From Rodentolepis nana (Eukaryota; Platyhelminthes; Cestoda; Cyclophyllidea; Hymenolepididae): DNA of 26,547 nucleotides. Shown here one piece after another: positions 1 through 7,773 of this stretch; the first letter of the stretch is position 1, and every line of letters starts with the position of its first letter. The stretch is taken from the NCBI GenBank assembly GCA_900617975.1, contig UZAE01012910.1:3270-29816 (forward strand), written 5' to 3'. Below the pieces are notes generated by a model, which saw only the letters and a list, made by a program, of their open reading frames with translations, did no database searches and was not told the DNA's origin. Both the position numbers and the translations under genes were made by a program.

Positions 1-254
1 GGGGGGGGGGGGGGAATAGTTTTCTGTTCGAACAAAGAGGAAGATAACCCGCCCACTTATCATAAATTTTTCTACAGTGCTGACACTTTTTACCTCTTTC
101 CTTAATAACGGAATGACATTTACAAGTAAAAGAAACCAAAAATCAAAAACCGATCTGCAGTTGCGGAGGGCGGGGGTGTTATAAGAGGACGAAATTGTAA
201 AATGTGGAGTTAGCTGCGTCATTTATTTTCCACCATTTGAAATAAAAAAAATGT
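1..254. other. Left edge, non-coding
   Basis: The window opens with a run of 14 G. The rest is AT-rich and carries no open frame or recognisable element. It ends at the target-site duplication of the first SINE (255-264). Confidence 0.5.
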
Positions 255-264
255 TTTTGGTCCA

Positions 265-847
265 GGGGTGTGCGATAGACTTACCTCTACGTGGTGCACC
301 CTGGGCAACGTATACTCATACGGCAAAAAAGTCTATTAACCGGCATTTGACTTCTCTATGTCATATTCGAAGTCTATAAACCGGCAGTTGACTTCAAACT
401 ATCGGCAAAAAAATTCTATTAACCGGCAGTTGACTTCTGACTTCAACGGCAAAGTCTATTAACTGGTAGTTGACTTCTCCGCATACGGCAAAAAAGTCTA
501 TTAACCGGCAGTTTTCTTCTCACTTCAAACTACCATGACCCCCCTATATGTCCTACATTCTCATACGGCAAAAAAGTCTATTAACCGGCATTTGACATGA
601 CTTCAAACTACAATCACCCCACTGTATGTCAAATTCGACTACTTGACTTCAAACTACCATCATCCCACTCTATGCCATATTCGAATTTCAAACTATCATG
701 ATCCCACTGTATGTCATAACCGACCACTTCCACAATACTCATCTTACCTTTTTTCTACCTTTGTGTCTGCCTGTCTCTTTTACTTCTGTGAACCACTCTC
801 CTGTTCCCCTTATCGACTTTTCTCATTTTGATGTTCTTCCCCTCTGC
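265..847 (+). mobile_element. SINE copy A, expanded and lacking the 3' tail
   Basis: This is the only copy of the family on the + strand. It starts with the family 5' end GGGGTGTGCGATAGACTTACC and runs through the pyrimidine-rich body. It stops at CCCCTCTGC, just where other copies enter the ~70 nt LINE-like 3' tail. A perfect 10-bp direct repeat TTTTGGTCCA flanks it (255-264 and 848-857), so this shape appears to be what was inserted and not a later deletion. At 583 bp it is nearly twice the usual ~300-330 bp because of internal tandem arrays. The reading frames here are by-products of the repeat. Confidence 0.85.
318..724 (+). repeat. Two tandem arrays inside SINE copy A
   Basis: The first array has about six units of roughly 36 nt built on CGGCAAAAAAGTCTATTAAC followed by CGGCAGTTGACTTC (units near 318, 370, 400, 443, 482 and 562; some units are shortened). 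The second has about three units of roughly 42 nt built on CTTCAAACTACCAT, CCCACTGTATGTC and ATTCGA (near 601, 641 and 685). Other copies in the window have one unit of each, so the arrays are expansions in this copy or its subfamily. Confidence 0.8.
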
Positions 848-861
848 TTTTGGTCCATTAG

Positions 862-1060
862 TATATCACAAGGCTATAATAAAAGGTGACTTTGTGCCGG
901 CCGATTGGAGCATTCTCCATTTTTCTTATATACTCAGAAAACTGGGGGTATCAGACTTGCAGATCGAAAAATTGCCAATGGATGCCGAACTTGTGATCAA
1001 CGAAAAGTGCGCTGACCTCTACAGAAATTGGAGAATGATTCGAATTATATATGCAAGCAA
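862..1060 (+). CDS. Possible exon of an unknown gene
   Basis: An open frame runs to a stop at 1074-1076. From 862 the translation is protein-like (for example KGDFVPADWSILHFSY and RKLGVSDLQIEKLPMDAELV) and richer in GC than the flanks. A candidate acceptor TCCATTAG ends at 861 and a candidate donor GTACAT starts at 1061; without splicing the frame ends at the TAA. SINE copy A sits directly upstream, and its duplicated target site contains the pyrimidine stretch before this acceptor. I do not recognise the protein family. No partner exon was found upstream or downstream, so this may be a relic or a chance frame. Confidence 0.3.
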
Positions 1061-1076
1061 GTACATTTCCAACTAA

Positions 1077-1663
1077 CTTTTTTAATATATCAGGGGGGGG
1101 GGGGACATCGATTTTTAAATCAATCTTAGTCTTGCACATTGTATAGTAATGGCAATTGGGATTAACGTAATGTAATAATCAAATTAGGACATACGACAGG
1201 ATTAAAGAAAGAGAAAAGCGCTCTCAAAGCTCATGTTAGTTCTTATAATAAGTTAATTCAAAGAAAGACACTATTTAAGTCATTTTTCTTAATTTACATT
1301 ATTGCATCAATATGAAGCACCACTATCATTCATACAATCAATTTAATATAATATTCAAATGATAATAAAGTAATAGCTTCATCTACTGATTAGGAAAAAG
1401 ATAAATGAAACAAGAAGTACATATTTGACATTCACTCTACACGTTCCTGAGTTTCATAAGGACATTACATAATAAACTACGATATGGTAAACTTTATAGC
1501 AAGTTACTCAGAAACATGTGCAAATTTTATTGCAACTCCTGCTTTTCTAAGTACATGAATAATAACTCGTTGGTGGGAGCTGAATCAATTTCAAAAGGTC
1601 TAAATGGTACCAAGAAGATTTTCTGTTACAAATTGATTCAGCAGTAGTGGAAGATACATTATT
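1077..1663. other. Intergenic, AT-rich
   Basis: A run of 12 G lies at 1093-1104. The rest has short open frames only and no recognisable repeat or RNA gene. Confidence 0.4.
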
Positions 1664-1802
1664 TCAGATGGGAATTAGCAGATAATTATCGCCAAGTCGT
1701 TTAATAGGAGCCGTAATGATTAAATTCACTAAATCATTTAATCGAGCCGACGAGGTATGCTCTTTAACCTCGTAAATAAAATTTAAATTCGTCTCACAGT
1801 TG
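1664..1802 (-). CDS. Possible terminal exon of a minus-strand gene
   Basis: On the minus strand a frame with no ATG is open from 1846 to a TGA at 1664-1666. A good acceptor, pyrimidine-rich and ending CTTCACAG, lies just before 1802. The peptide from there reads NCETNLNFIYEVKEHTSS, then ARLNDLVNLIITAPIKRLGD, then NYLLIPI. The composition looks protein-like. The stretch LIITAPIKRLGDNYLL loosely resembles the third conserved block of RhoGEF (DH) domains, but the similarity is too short to name the gene. Its entry phase (two bases carried in) does not match the simplest donor of the candidate exon at 2213-2408, so an intermediate exon would be needed. Confidence 0.25.
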
Positions 1803-2212
1803 CTGTGAAGTGAAGAAATGTATTTTAAGATTGTTTTTAGTGTATTTTATTCTGATTACGTAATACCCGTACGAACAACCACAGAGTATAAATATTGAAA
1901 ACAAATAGTTATTTTAAATAACCAAGTCTACCGAAGGCATTATCATTTTAAAAGTATGTTTAATTTTACATTGACTGGCCAAATAGAAAATGGGGTTGTC
2001 CTCTTCCCTAACATGCTTTAATTTTTAACTGATTCATTAATATTGATTGGACAGAGTAACTGATCAGAGTTGTGCCCGGTAAAATATTTTTGACATTTTG
2101 TTTGTATAAGATTATGTGATTGTCAACATCAATTAAAAAACTACTAACGAAATTTAAATAGTAACGTATTGAAGTTATGACAATCCAGAGCTGCCTCTCA
2201 CGCCATATTTAC

Positions 2213-2408
2213 CAGTCTTGTTGACTACTAAAATACTTTCAATGTACTGACTGCACTCATACAGATAGCTACGTAAATTCGTAGACAATTTTGATATTCG
2301 ACTCTTTTCGAAGAAATTCTGCATAAGTTCAAACATCATCAAATTTGTAAAAGAATCGATGAATAGATATACCGCAGGTAGACCTTTTATTTCCTGAGCA
2401 CTTATCAT
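2213..2408 (-). CDS. Possible first exon of a minus-strand gene
   Basis: A 77-codon frame starts at ATG 2406-2408 and is open to 2175. A candidate donor, ACTG|GTAAAT, would end the exon at 2213; a second one, GGC|GTGAGA, lies slightly further on. The peptide is amphipathic and varied (for example IKGLPAVYLFIDSF and LYECSQYIESILVVNKTG). It faces away from the peptidase gene, 271 bp from its start, which would suit a divergent promoter. I do not recognise the family. A link to the possible exon at 1664-1802 is not established. Confidence 0.22.
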
Positions 2409-2679
2409 ATGTATTAAATCTGTTTAAATGGCTCAATTTATCAAGCAAAAGCCTAGTCGTGCCTATATGAACTATCCGATCAGCGTTTGACGGGGATTTT
2501 CATAAACCAGTGTGTTATTATTTTACTTTTAGTCATATATTTATTTGGGTGGTTGTTTTGTAAAAATTATGTGATCGATCTATACTGAAGTATGCTAATT
2601 ATTATGCTAATTTGACTTCCTTTTCAACACATTTCCCTTTAATTGAAATTAATTTCACAATAGTTTATAAGTTTTAGAA
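2409..2679. promoter_or_regulatory. Upstream region of the S28 peptidase gene
   Basis: This is a 271-bp AT-rich interval before the peptidase ATG. The start is preceded by TTTATAAGTTTTAG at 2664-2677, an acceptor-like sequence whose AG lies two bases before the ATG. It could accept a trans-spliced leader, which is known in flatworms, or a 5' UTR intron. It could equally be chance. No convincing TATA box or initiator was identified. Confidence 0.25.
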
Positions 2680-2830
2680 ATGCTTTTGATATACTTTCTC
2701 CTCTTCGCTGGTGCTTTCTGCCAGATCCCTCCACCATGGCCACCAAAGGTTGGGACATATGATCAAAAGATTTCGCATTTTGATTTTGTATTCCATCCTC
2801 TAACTTTTAAGCAGCGCTTTGTTTACGAAG
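2680..2830 (+). CDS. S28 peptidase exon 1
   Basis: Residues 1-50 plus one base. It holds the hydrophobic signal peptide MLLIYFLLFAGAFC and the N-terminal family segment YDQKISHFDF followed by FKQRF, the usual S28 start of the mature chain. The donor GTAAGT follows, and the intron is 34 nt. Confidence 0.9.
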
Positions 2831-5800
2831 GTAAGTTATTGTTATTCTCCACCAATTTTCTCAGACAAACATTATAAACCGGGAGGACCTGTTTTCTTCT
2901 ACTGTGGAAATGAGGGGGATATTATGTCTTTTTGGAATAACACTGGCTTTATGTTTGACATCGCACCAATGTTCAACGCCTTAATTGTATTTGTTGAACA
3001 CGTAATTCTGCTGTGATTTATATCTGGTTTTGCTTTTCAAAAATATAGCGCTATTATGGAGTGTCTTTACCATTCGGTGAGCACAGCTTTGTTCAGCCGC
3101 AAATTGGATTTCTTTCAGTCGAGGAGGCTCTTGCAGACTACGCTGAAATAATTCCGGTTTTAAAGACCGAATTTAATGCCTCTTCATCTCCTGTAATTGC
3201 TTTTGGTGGCAGGTATGGTGGTGATACTAATTAACCACTTCAGTTATGGTGGTATGCTCGCGGCTTATATGCGTCTACGATATCCGCATATTGTCGAGGG
3301 AGCTATAGCAGCCAGTTCGCCATTTAAATGGGTAACAGGAGAAGAGGGCTTACATCCATTCTTTGAATCAATCAAGGAGGTTTGATTTTATAAGCTCAAC
3401 TTGATTGGAGTTGTCTTAATTAGGTCTACTTTGCTGCAAATGAGTCCTGCATTCCCGTCATCCAAGCCGCGTACTCCGAAATTCTGACAAGGAGCCAACA
3501 AGGATCGAGTGGTAATTTGCATAATTTTTTTATTAGTCAAGTAAACAATAAGCTTAAAATTTATTAATTTGAATGATTACCGGTGTCAAGACACTTGTTA
3601 TCAAGTTTCAAACCGGCAGAAAAAATGAATTTCTTTTTAACAGCTTCATTAAGTTAGGTAATTGTTGTTCTAATTTTTATACTATCTCATAAGTTTCCAA
3701 TAACTCATGTTGACACTTTTAGCTCTAATTAAAACCTTAATGAAAGTGATAAATTTGATCCATGGATTACTTGCGAAGAGCTTGCCTAACGTACTTCCTT
3801 GAGTAAAACCTGCTGTCTAGCGAAGTGGACCTAGTCTCTGGATTGCTTTGGACAGTCCCCCGAGCCCTCTTTTACTCTAAAAATGCATTCGATTTCTCAT
3901 TTATTAAAAGCAACTTGTTTAAGATAAGTCAATTAAGGTGCCAATTAAGTCTTTGGTTTGACTGACCTCTCAACCTTCAACCAACTCGAGCAAAATAGCG
4001 GAATGTAAGTTGCCAATTGTGCACTAATTTTCACGGAGAAGCAAATCAAAACCGATATATTTAGGATCAAGGGCGAGGAGATTTTTGTTTCTCTAGATTT
4101 GGGTAACAAATAGTTACTTTTAGAGTTGGCTTCATTTCCACAAGATCCTTCGAAGAGACTCGCATTGGATTTAATATTAACATTGCGGATGACACTCTGA
4201 TCCGCAATAAAGTAACTCCAACCGTAGATAATAGAAAGTCTTGGAGTATGTTAAATCAATGCCATTCCATTCTACTATAACCTGATTAGCTTTATTCAAA
4301 AAGTGGCCAAGACAACGACTCCACAATTTTGCACAATTTTAGCAAACAAGTAAATTTTATAATTGACCAACAATAAAGAGCTTATACACGATACTTCTTC
4401 TCGGCTCTATAAACCACTCTCATTCACTTTAAGGCCTAAATAACATAACCAAGGAACTGCAGCTGTGCACTCCATTGGAGAGCATGACTGACCTTGACTG
4501 GATGCTGCGCTGGTCTCGCAATGCTTTTGTACTTATGAGCATGATGGACTATCCCTATGCTAGTTCCTTCATGTCCAATTTGCCTGCCAATCCGGTGAAT
4601 GTCTCCTGTGCCAAGGCCATTGAATTTGGAATCCAAAACCCTGTAGCTGGTCTACGGGAAGCTGTGGGTGTGCTATATGAGCGGACGTCGGGTAAGTTTT
4701 GTGATTAATTAGCTTGAAAGTATAAATAAAATCTGCTAGTCATGGCTATTACGTGGTCTCTTGTTAATGTGTACTTTAACAATTGAAACGAATTTCGCTA
4801 AAACTAAATGCCCAAAGTATGTTTTGATAAATGTGTAATTGAATTAGGAGAAATGTGAATATAACGGAGGGTCTTGTTTAGAAAATGCCAAAAGTTGGTA
4901 ATAATTGCAATTGCAGGAATGTTTGCTACGGAAGGACATGCAAGATGTAGTGCTGTGTTGTAGCAGCAAGCGTTCGATGAAGAATGAGATCAATAAATCG
5001 GATAGTGGTTGGGACTGGAGGATGTGGGAAATCAGTCATACTACGAATGACATAAGTTAAAACGCCTTGAGTCAATCTATAAACAACATACAACGCATGC
5101 ACTTGCCTGATTCATGCCACTCTGAGTGTGCCTTTATGAATACTGTTTATGTGTAGTTGATCCAGACTCTGACCAATGTGTGTTTATACACACACACACA
5201 CGAATGTAACTTGTAACTTGGTCATTCTCCGTAAAATTATATACCACTCGCCCATTTTTTTCGCATCACACTAGAATCGTGTTTCGATTTCAAGAAGCAG
5301 TATATCGATTGCGCGGACATTACTGGCTGCGGATTGGGCAATGAGGCTACCGCTTGGGATTTTCAGGTGAGGTGATTTATGCGTGCGCCATTTTAATTTT
5401 TGAATACACAGTACTAGTTGGACCACGCCTCAATTATTATTATTATTATTATATATAAAATAGAAATAGTTTATCTCAATTTTTTTCCGGGGTAGGATTA
5501 TTGGCTTGTCGGTGGGTTTTAACGGTTCTACGTAAACCGTAGAATATTGTCACAAGTACATCATCATTTAATAATATTGTTTAAATGATATTCTAGTAAT
5601 GCTAGTAATATACTTTATGAATGTATTTTGAAGTGCGCACTGAAAAGTAATTTTAACAAATCCCATATCCTTTTTGGAAAGCGTCTTCGAAGACCCGCGT
5701 TGGCTATCCACAGAAAGACATTTTTACCATTTCCGCTGACTGGCATCTGCACTTGACTAATCAAGAAATCCTTGTGTCACTATTTCCGAAGATAACAATA

Positions 5801-7659
5801 GCTCGAGTCATTCTTATGATAGTTCAAAGTTCGATAATGCGACCCTTGAAGCTGATGAAAGTCCTGGGTCAAAGGCTATTTGAATTCAACTTCCACGTAG
5901 AAAACTGTGCACATGCCTTCAAATTCATCGCACTTAGAGTAACTGGTGTAAGTATACTCGTTTTCAGTGCCTTCATGTATAATTTTAGGCCTGTACTGAA
6001 ATCCATCTCTATGATCCCTCGAATGCTACCTCAAATGACCTGTTTCCATCGCTGCCAAAGACGCTTGAAGATGTTAATGCTCACTGTTTTGAAAAATTCG
6101 GTGTTAAATTAAGCGAGAGGCAACTACTTACGCAGTTTGGACCGTTGTCGAGTGAGTTCTAAGAAGATACTGGAGTCACTTGCTTCTTTTGTGTACATCT
6201 GAGCAAAAGGTTTTATCGAAAGTACGAGGGAAGAGTAGTAGTAATATCTATTTATTTCAAATGGCAGGCGTTTTGATAGTCATCATTAGCCCTTTAGTTG
6301 ACTTCGGGCTTCAAAGAGAGGAGGAGGAACATTAAAGTGAGAAAAATTCGACAGGGGGAAAGAAGAGCGATTCACGGATGTAACAGACAGACAGACAGAC
6401 ATAAAGGCAGAGAAAAGGCTAGATGAGTACTGTGAAAGGGGTCGAATATGACATACAGTGGGGTTATGGAAGTTTGAAGTCAGAAGTCAATTGCCGATCA
6501 ATAGACTTTTTGCCGTATGAATATACGTTGCCCAGGGTGCACCACGTGGAGGTAAGTCTATCGCACACCCCTCAGGGTAGTAGTAATGAAAACACGAAAT
6601 CTGACCAGTTTCAGCAGTAATTAAGAGATTTTTGTCCGCAAAATTTACGCCTTTAGGTTTGTGATAGTGTTTCATTAGTTTCAAGAGGAGTAAATATTTA
6701 TTTTCAGGGTCGAGTGTCCAGAATGGGTGCTCCCAAATTGATCAAATTTAATCAATCGAGTGATTACGTCATTCCAATCTTATTAGTTCCGAGCTATTGG
6801 TTAATAATAATAAACACTTGCTTTTTTATTACAATATACCCGTCTTCTAATGAAGAAAGATGCGAATCATAATGTTCACAACGGTTGTGCAAAGTTTAAG
6901 GCCGAGAAAAGTTGAGAGGATTTGAAATTGCACGAGGGGGGGGGGGGGGGGGGGGGGGGGGGACGTGGGGCGGTGCAATTATCAACACTCAACGAGTTAA
7001 AAAACTCATTTGCAATTAAGAACGTTAAGCTTGAATCATTAGGCTAACTTGACTCTATTTTGTTGGCTATCCAATCACGGCTCCCAATTTAATGTGTATC
7101 CTATAGGTCAACTTGGAGTATAAGCTTTTAGATCTTTGCGTCTGTTTATATTTTAGTTTGGAAAATGACAAGCAACATCGCCTTCAGTAACGGAAACCTT
7201 GACCCTTGGATGAAGGGTGGTGTAAGGATGGCCAAAAATTGAATATTCTATTCAATTTTGTTGATTCAGAACATCTCTCAATATTGTTGCATTTTAGGTC
7301 CTCAAAGACGTTTCAAAAAGCGTGATTGCACTGCAGATAAGCGGTGGAGCCCATCACTTGGATTTGAGGTGAATTTTATTGACAAGTTCATAAAAAATAT
7401 AGCAAAAATAGCCCCATGTCTACATTTTAGCCCTGTTTAAACCATAACCAGGGTAGTTTATTAAAAACTCGTTAATCTTGCGCCTATTCCAGTCAGTATG
7501 GTAGATTTAAATGCTCGCTAATGGTTAATTTCTGTTTCCAGAGGCGCCAATCCGGCCGATCCACCGTCAGTGAAGATAGCCCGTCAAGCTGAAGTGGAGG
7601 CTATCAGTTCATGGTTAGCGGCCTATGAAGCAAATCGTTATGACCATCTTTCTACTTAA
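2680..7659 (+). CDS. S28 serine peptidase, dipeptidyl peptidase 2/7-like (11 exons)
   Basis: Joining eleven exons (2680-2830, 2865-3001, 3049-3212, 3244-3379, 3424-3511, 4434-4691, 5275-5366, 5989-6151, 7157-7221, 7298-7368, 7542-7659) gives 480 residues with matching phases throughout. S28 enzymes (prolylcarboxypeptidase, DPP7) cleave next to proline in lysosomes or secretory compartments. Visible marks are a signal peptide at ~1-15, GNEGD at 65-69, EHRYYG at 95-100, the nucleophile in GGSYGG (Ser151), NGNLDPW (Asp412) and GGAHHLDLR (His437). The Asp-His spacing of 25 equals that in human PRCP. The segments RNAFVLMSMMDYPY, NLPANPVNV, GCGLGNEATAWDFQACTEI and NDLFP favour DPP7 over PRCP. Six N-glycosylation sequons (N75, N139, N202, N229, N281, N354) fit a secretory protein. 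The length is near that of human DPP7. No stop, frameshift or missing catalytic residue is seen. Confidence 0.93.
2865..3001 (+). CDS. S28 peptidase exon 2
   Basis: Residues 51-96. It contains KPGGPVFFYCGNEGD and NNTGFMFDIAP, both strongly conserved in the S28 family, and ends with VEH before a 47-nt intron. Confidence 0.92.
3049..3212 (+). CDS. S28 peptidase exon 3
   Basis: Residues 97-150 plus two bases. It opens with RYYGVSLPFG and includes VEEALADYAE and VIAFGG. It ends with AG, the first two bases of the codon for the catalytic serine. The next intron is 31 nt. Confidence 0.92.
3244..3379 (+). CDS. S28 peptidase exon 4
   Basis: Residues 151-196. Its first base completes the Ser151 codon, giving GGSYGGMLAAYMRLRYP across the junction, followed by GAIAASSP. 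The donor of the following 44-nt intron is GTTTGA, unusual after the GT, but the phase and the protein alignment require it. Confidence 0.9.
3424..3511 (+). CDS. S28 peptidase exon 5
   Basis: Residues 197-225 plus one base. It holds the sequon NES and a cysteine (NESC) at the place where DPP7 has PKC. It is less conserved, as expected for the lid domain. Donor GTAATT. Confidence 0.85.
3512..4433 (+). other. Intron 5 of the S28 peptidase gene
   Basis: A 922-nt intron, the first long one. No known element is recognised in it. A stretch at about 3765-3890 has more GC than the rest and may be an old repeat. Confidence 0.7.
4434..4691 (+). CDS. S28 peptidase exon 6
   Basis: Residues 226-311 plus one base. 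It contains LCTPLES, RNAFVLMSMMDYPYASSF and NLPANPVNVSC, the best evidence for a DPP7-type enzyme. Donor GTAAGT. Confidence 0.92.
4692..5274 (+). other. Intron 6 of the S28 peptidase gene
   Basis: A 583-nt intron with a short CA repeat at 5188-5201. No mobile element is recognised. Confidence 0.7.
5275..5366 (+). CDS. S28 peptidase exon 7
   Basis: Residues 312-342. It reads CFDFKKQYIDCADITGCG, then GNEATAWDFQ, matching the conserved cysteine-rich segment before ACTE in S28 enzymes. Donor GTGAGG. Confidence 0.92.
5367..5988 (+). other. Intron 7 of the S28 peptidase gene
   Basis: A 622-nt intron with an ATT microsatellite at 5432-5453. A long frame that starts at 5753 and reads into exon 8 in another phase has no family features. 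Confidence 0.7.
5989..6151 (+). CDS. S28 peptidase exon 8
   Basis: Residues 343-396 plus one base. It starts with ACTEI, then the sequon NAT and NDLFPSLPKT, and CFEKFGVKLSERQLLTQFG, which parallels the DPP7 segment before the catalytic Asp. Donor GTGAGT. Confidence 0.92.
6246..6573 (-). mobile_element. SINE copy 1, within intron 8
   Basis: The element is full length, and its sense strand is the minus strand: 5' GGGGTGTGCGATAGACTTACC near 6571, LINE-like tail near 6250-6330. The target-site duplication is 14 bp with one mismatch (6232-6245 and 6574-6587, core GTAGTAGTAAT). An ACAG microsatellite lies inside it at 6383-6400. Its insertion lengthened the intron. The antisense strand presents a splice donor-like GAG|GTAAGT at 6549-6557 to the host transcript. 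Confidence 0.9.
6936..6962 (+). repeat. G27 homopolymer
   Basis: 27 consecutive G in intron 8 of the peptidase gene. Such length can form stacked G structures and is prone to length errors, so the exact count is uncertain. Confidence 0.9.
7157..7221 (+). CDS. S28 peptidase exon 9
   Basis: Residues 397-418. It reads IWKMTSNIAFSNGNLDPW and carries the catalytic Asp412 in NGNLDPW. Donor GTAAGG; the following intron is 76 nt. Confidence 0.93.
7298..7368 (+). CDS. S28 peptidase exon 10
   Basis: Residues 419-441 plus two bases. It contains the catalytic His437 in GGAHHLDLR; the Arg codon is split with exon 11. The following intron is 173 nt. Confidence 0.93.
7542..7659 (+). CDS. S28 peptidase exon 11 and stop
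   Basis: Residues 442-480 and TAA at 7657-7659. It reads GANPADPPSVKIARQ, then VEAISSWLAAYE, the normal C-terminal helix of the family. Confidence 0.92.
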
Positions 7660-7767
7660 TTTTAAAAAGTAGAGATAGCCTTCACTTTGACAATCTTTAT
7701 TGGCAATCTTTATCACATAAAATTGTGCAGCGTTAATTTTCTGATCTGTATCTTAATATAACTGTTG

Positions 7768-7773
7768 ATTAAA
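7768..7773 (+). terminator. Candidate polyadenylation signal
   Basis: ATTAAA lies about 110 nt after the peptidase stop. A canonical AATAAA is present further on at 7930-7935. Which one is used cannot be told from sequence. Confidence 0.35.

Larger units (their letters stand above)
6152..7156 (+). other. Intron 8 of the S28 peptidase gene
   Basis: The longest intron (1005 nt). It holds an antisense SINE insertion (6246-6573) and a run of 27 G (6936-6962). Confidence 0.8.

Noticed and set aside
265..330. tRNA-derived head for the SINE (pol III A and B boxes)
   Set aside because: No convincing A box in the first 60 nt; a partial B-box-like ATTCGACCCC occurs further in, but the spacing does not fit. 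The origin of the 5' part stays open.
318..724. CRISPR-like regular repeats
   Set aside because: Units are contiguous or nearly so, variable, without unique spacers of constant length, and lie within a eukaryotic SINE.
643..889. Two overlapping + strand frames of 62-63 codons
   Set aside because: They lie in the tandem arrays and pyrimidine-rich body of SINE copy A; equivalent frames occur in other copies in either orientation.
862..1076. Possible identity as cytochrome bc1 subunit 7
   Set aside because: A loose resemblance in KLG and LYRNWRMIRI was considered, but the following conserved part of that protein is absent and the spacing is wrong.
5753..6112. A 119-codon + strand frame
   Set aside because: It spans the end of intron 7 and reads exon 8 of the peptidase gene out of phase; exon 8 in the correct phase matches the S28 family.
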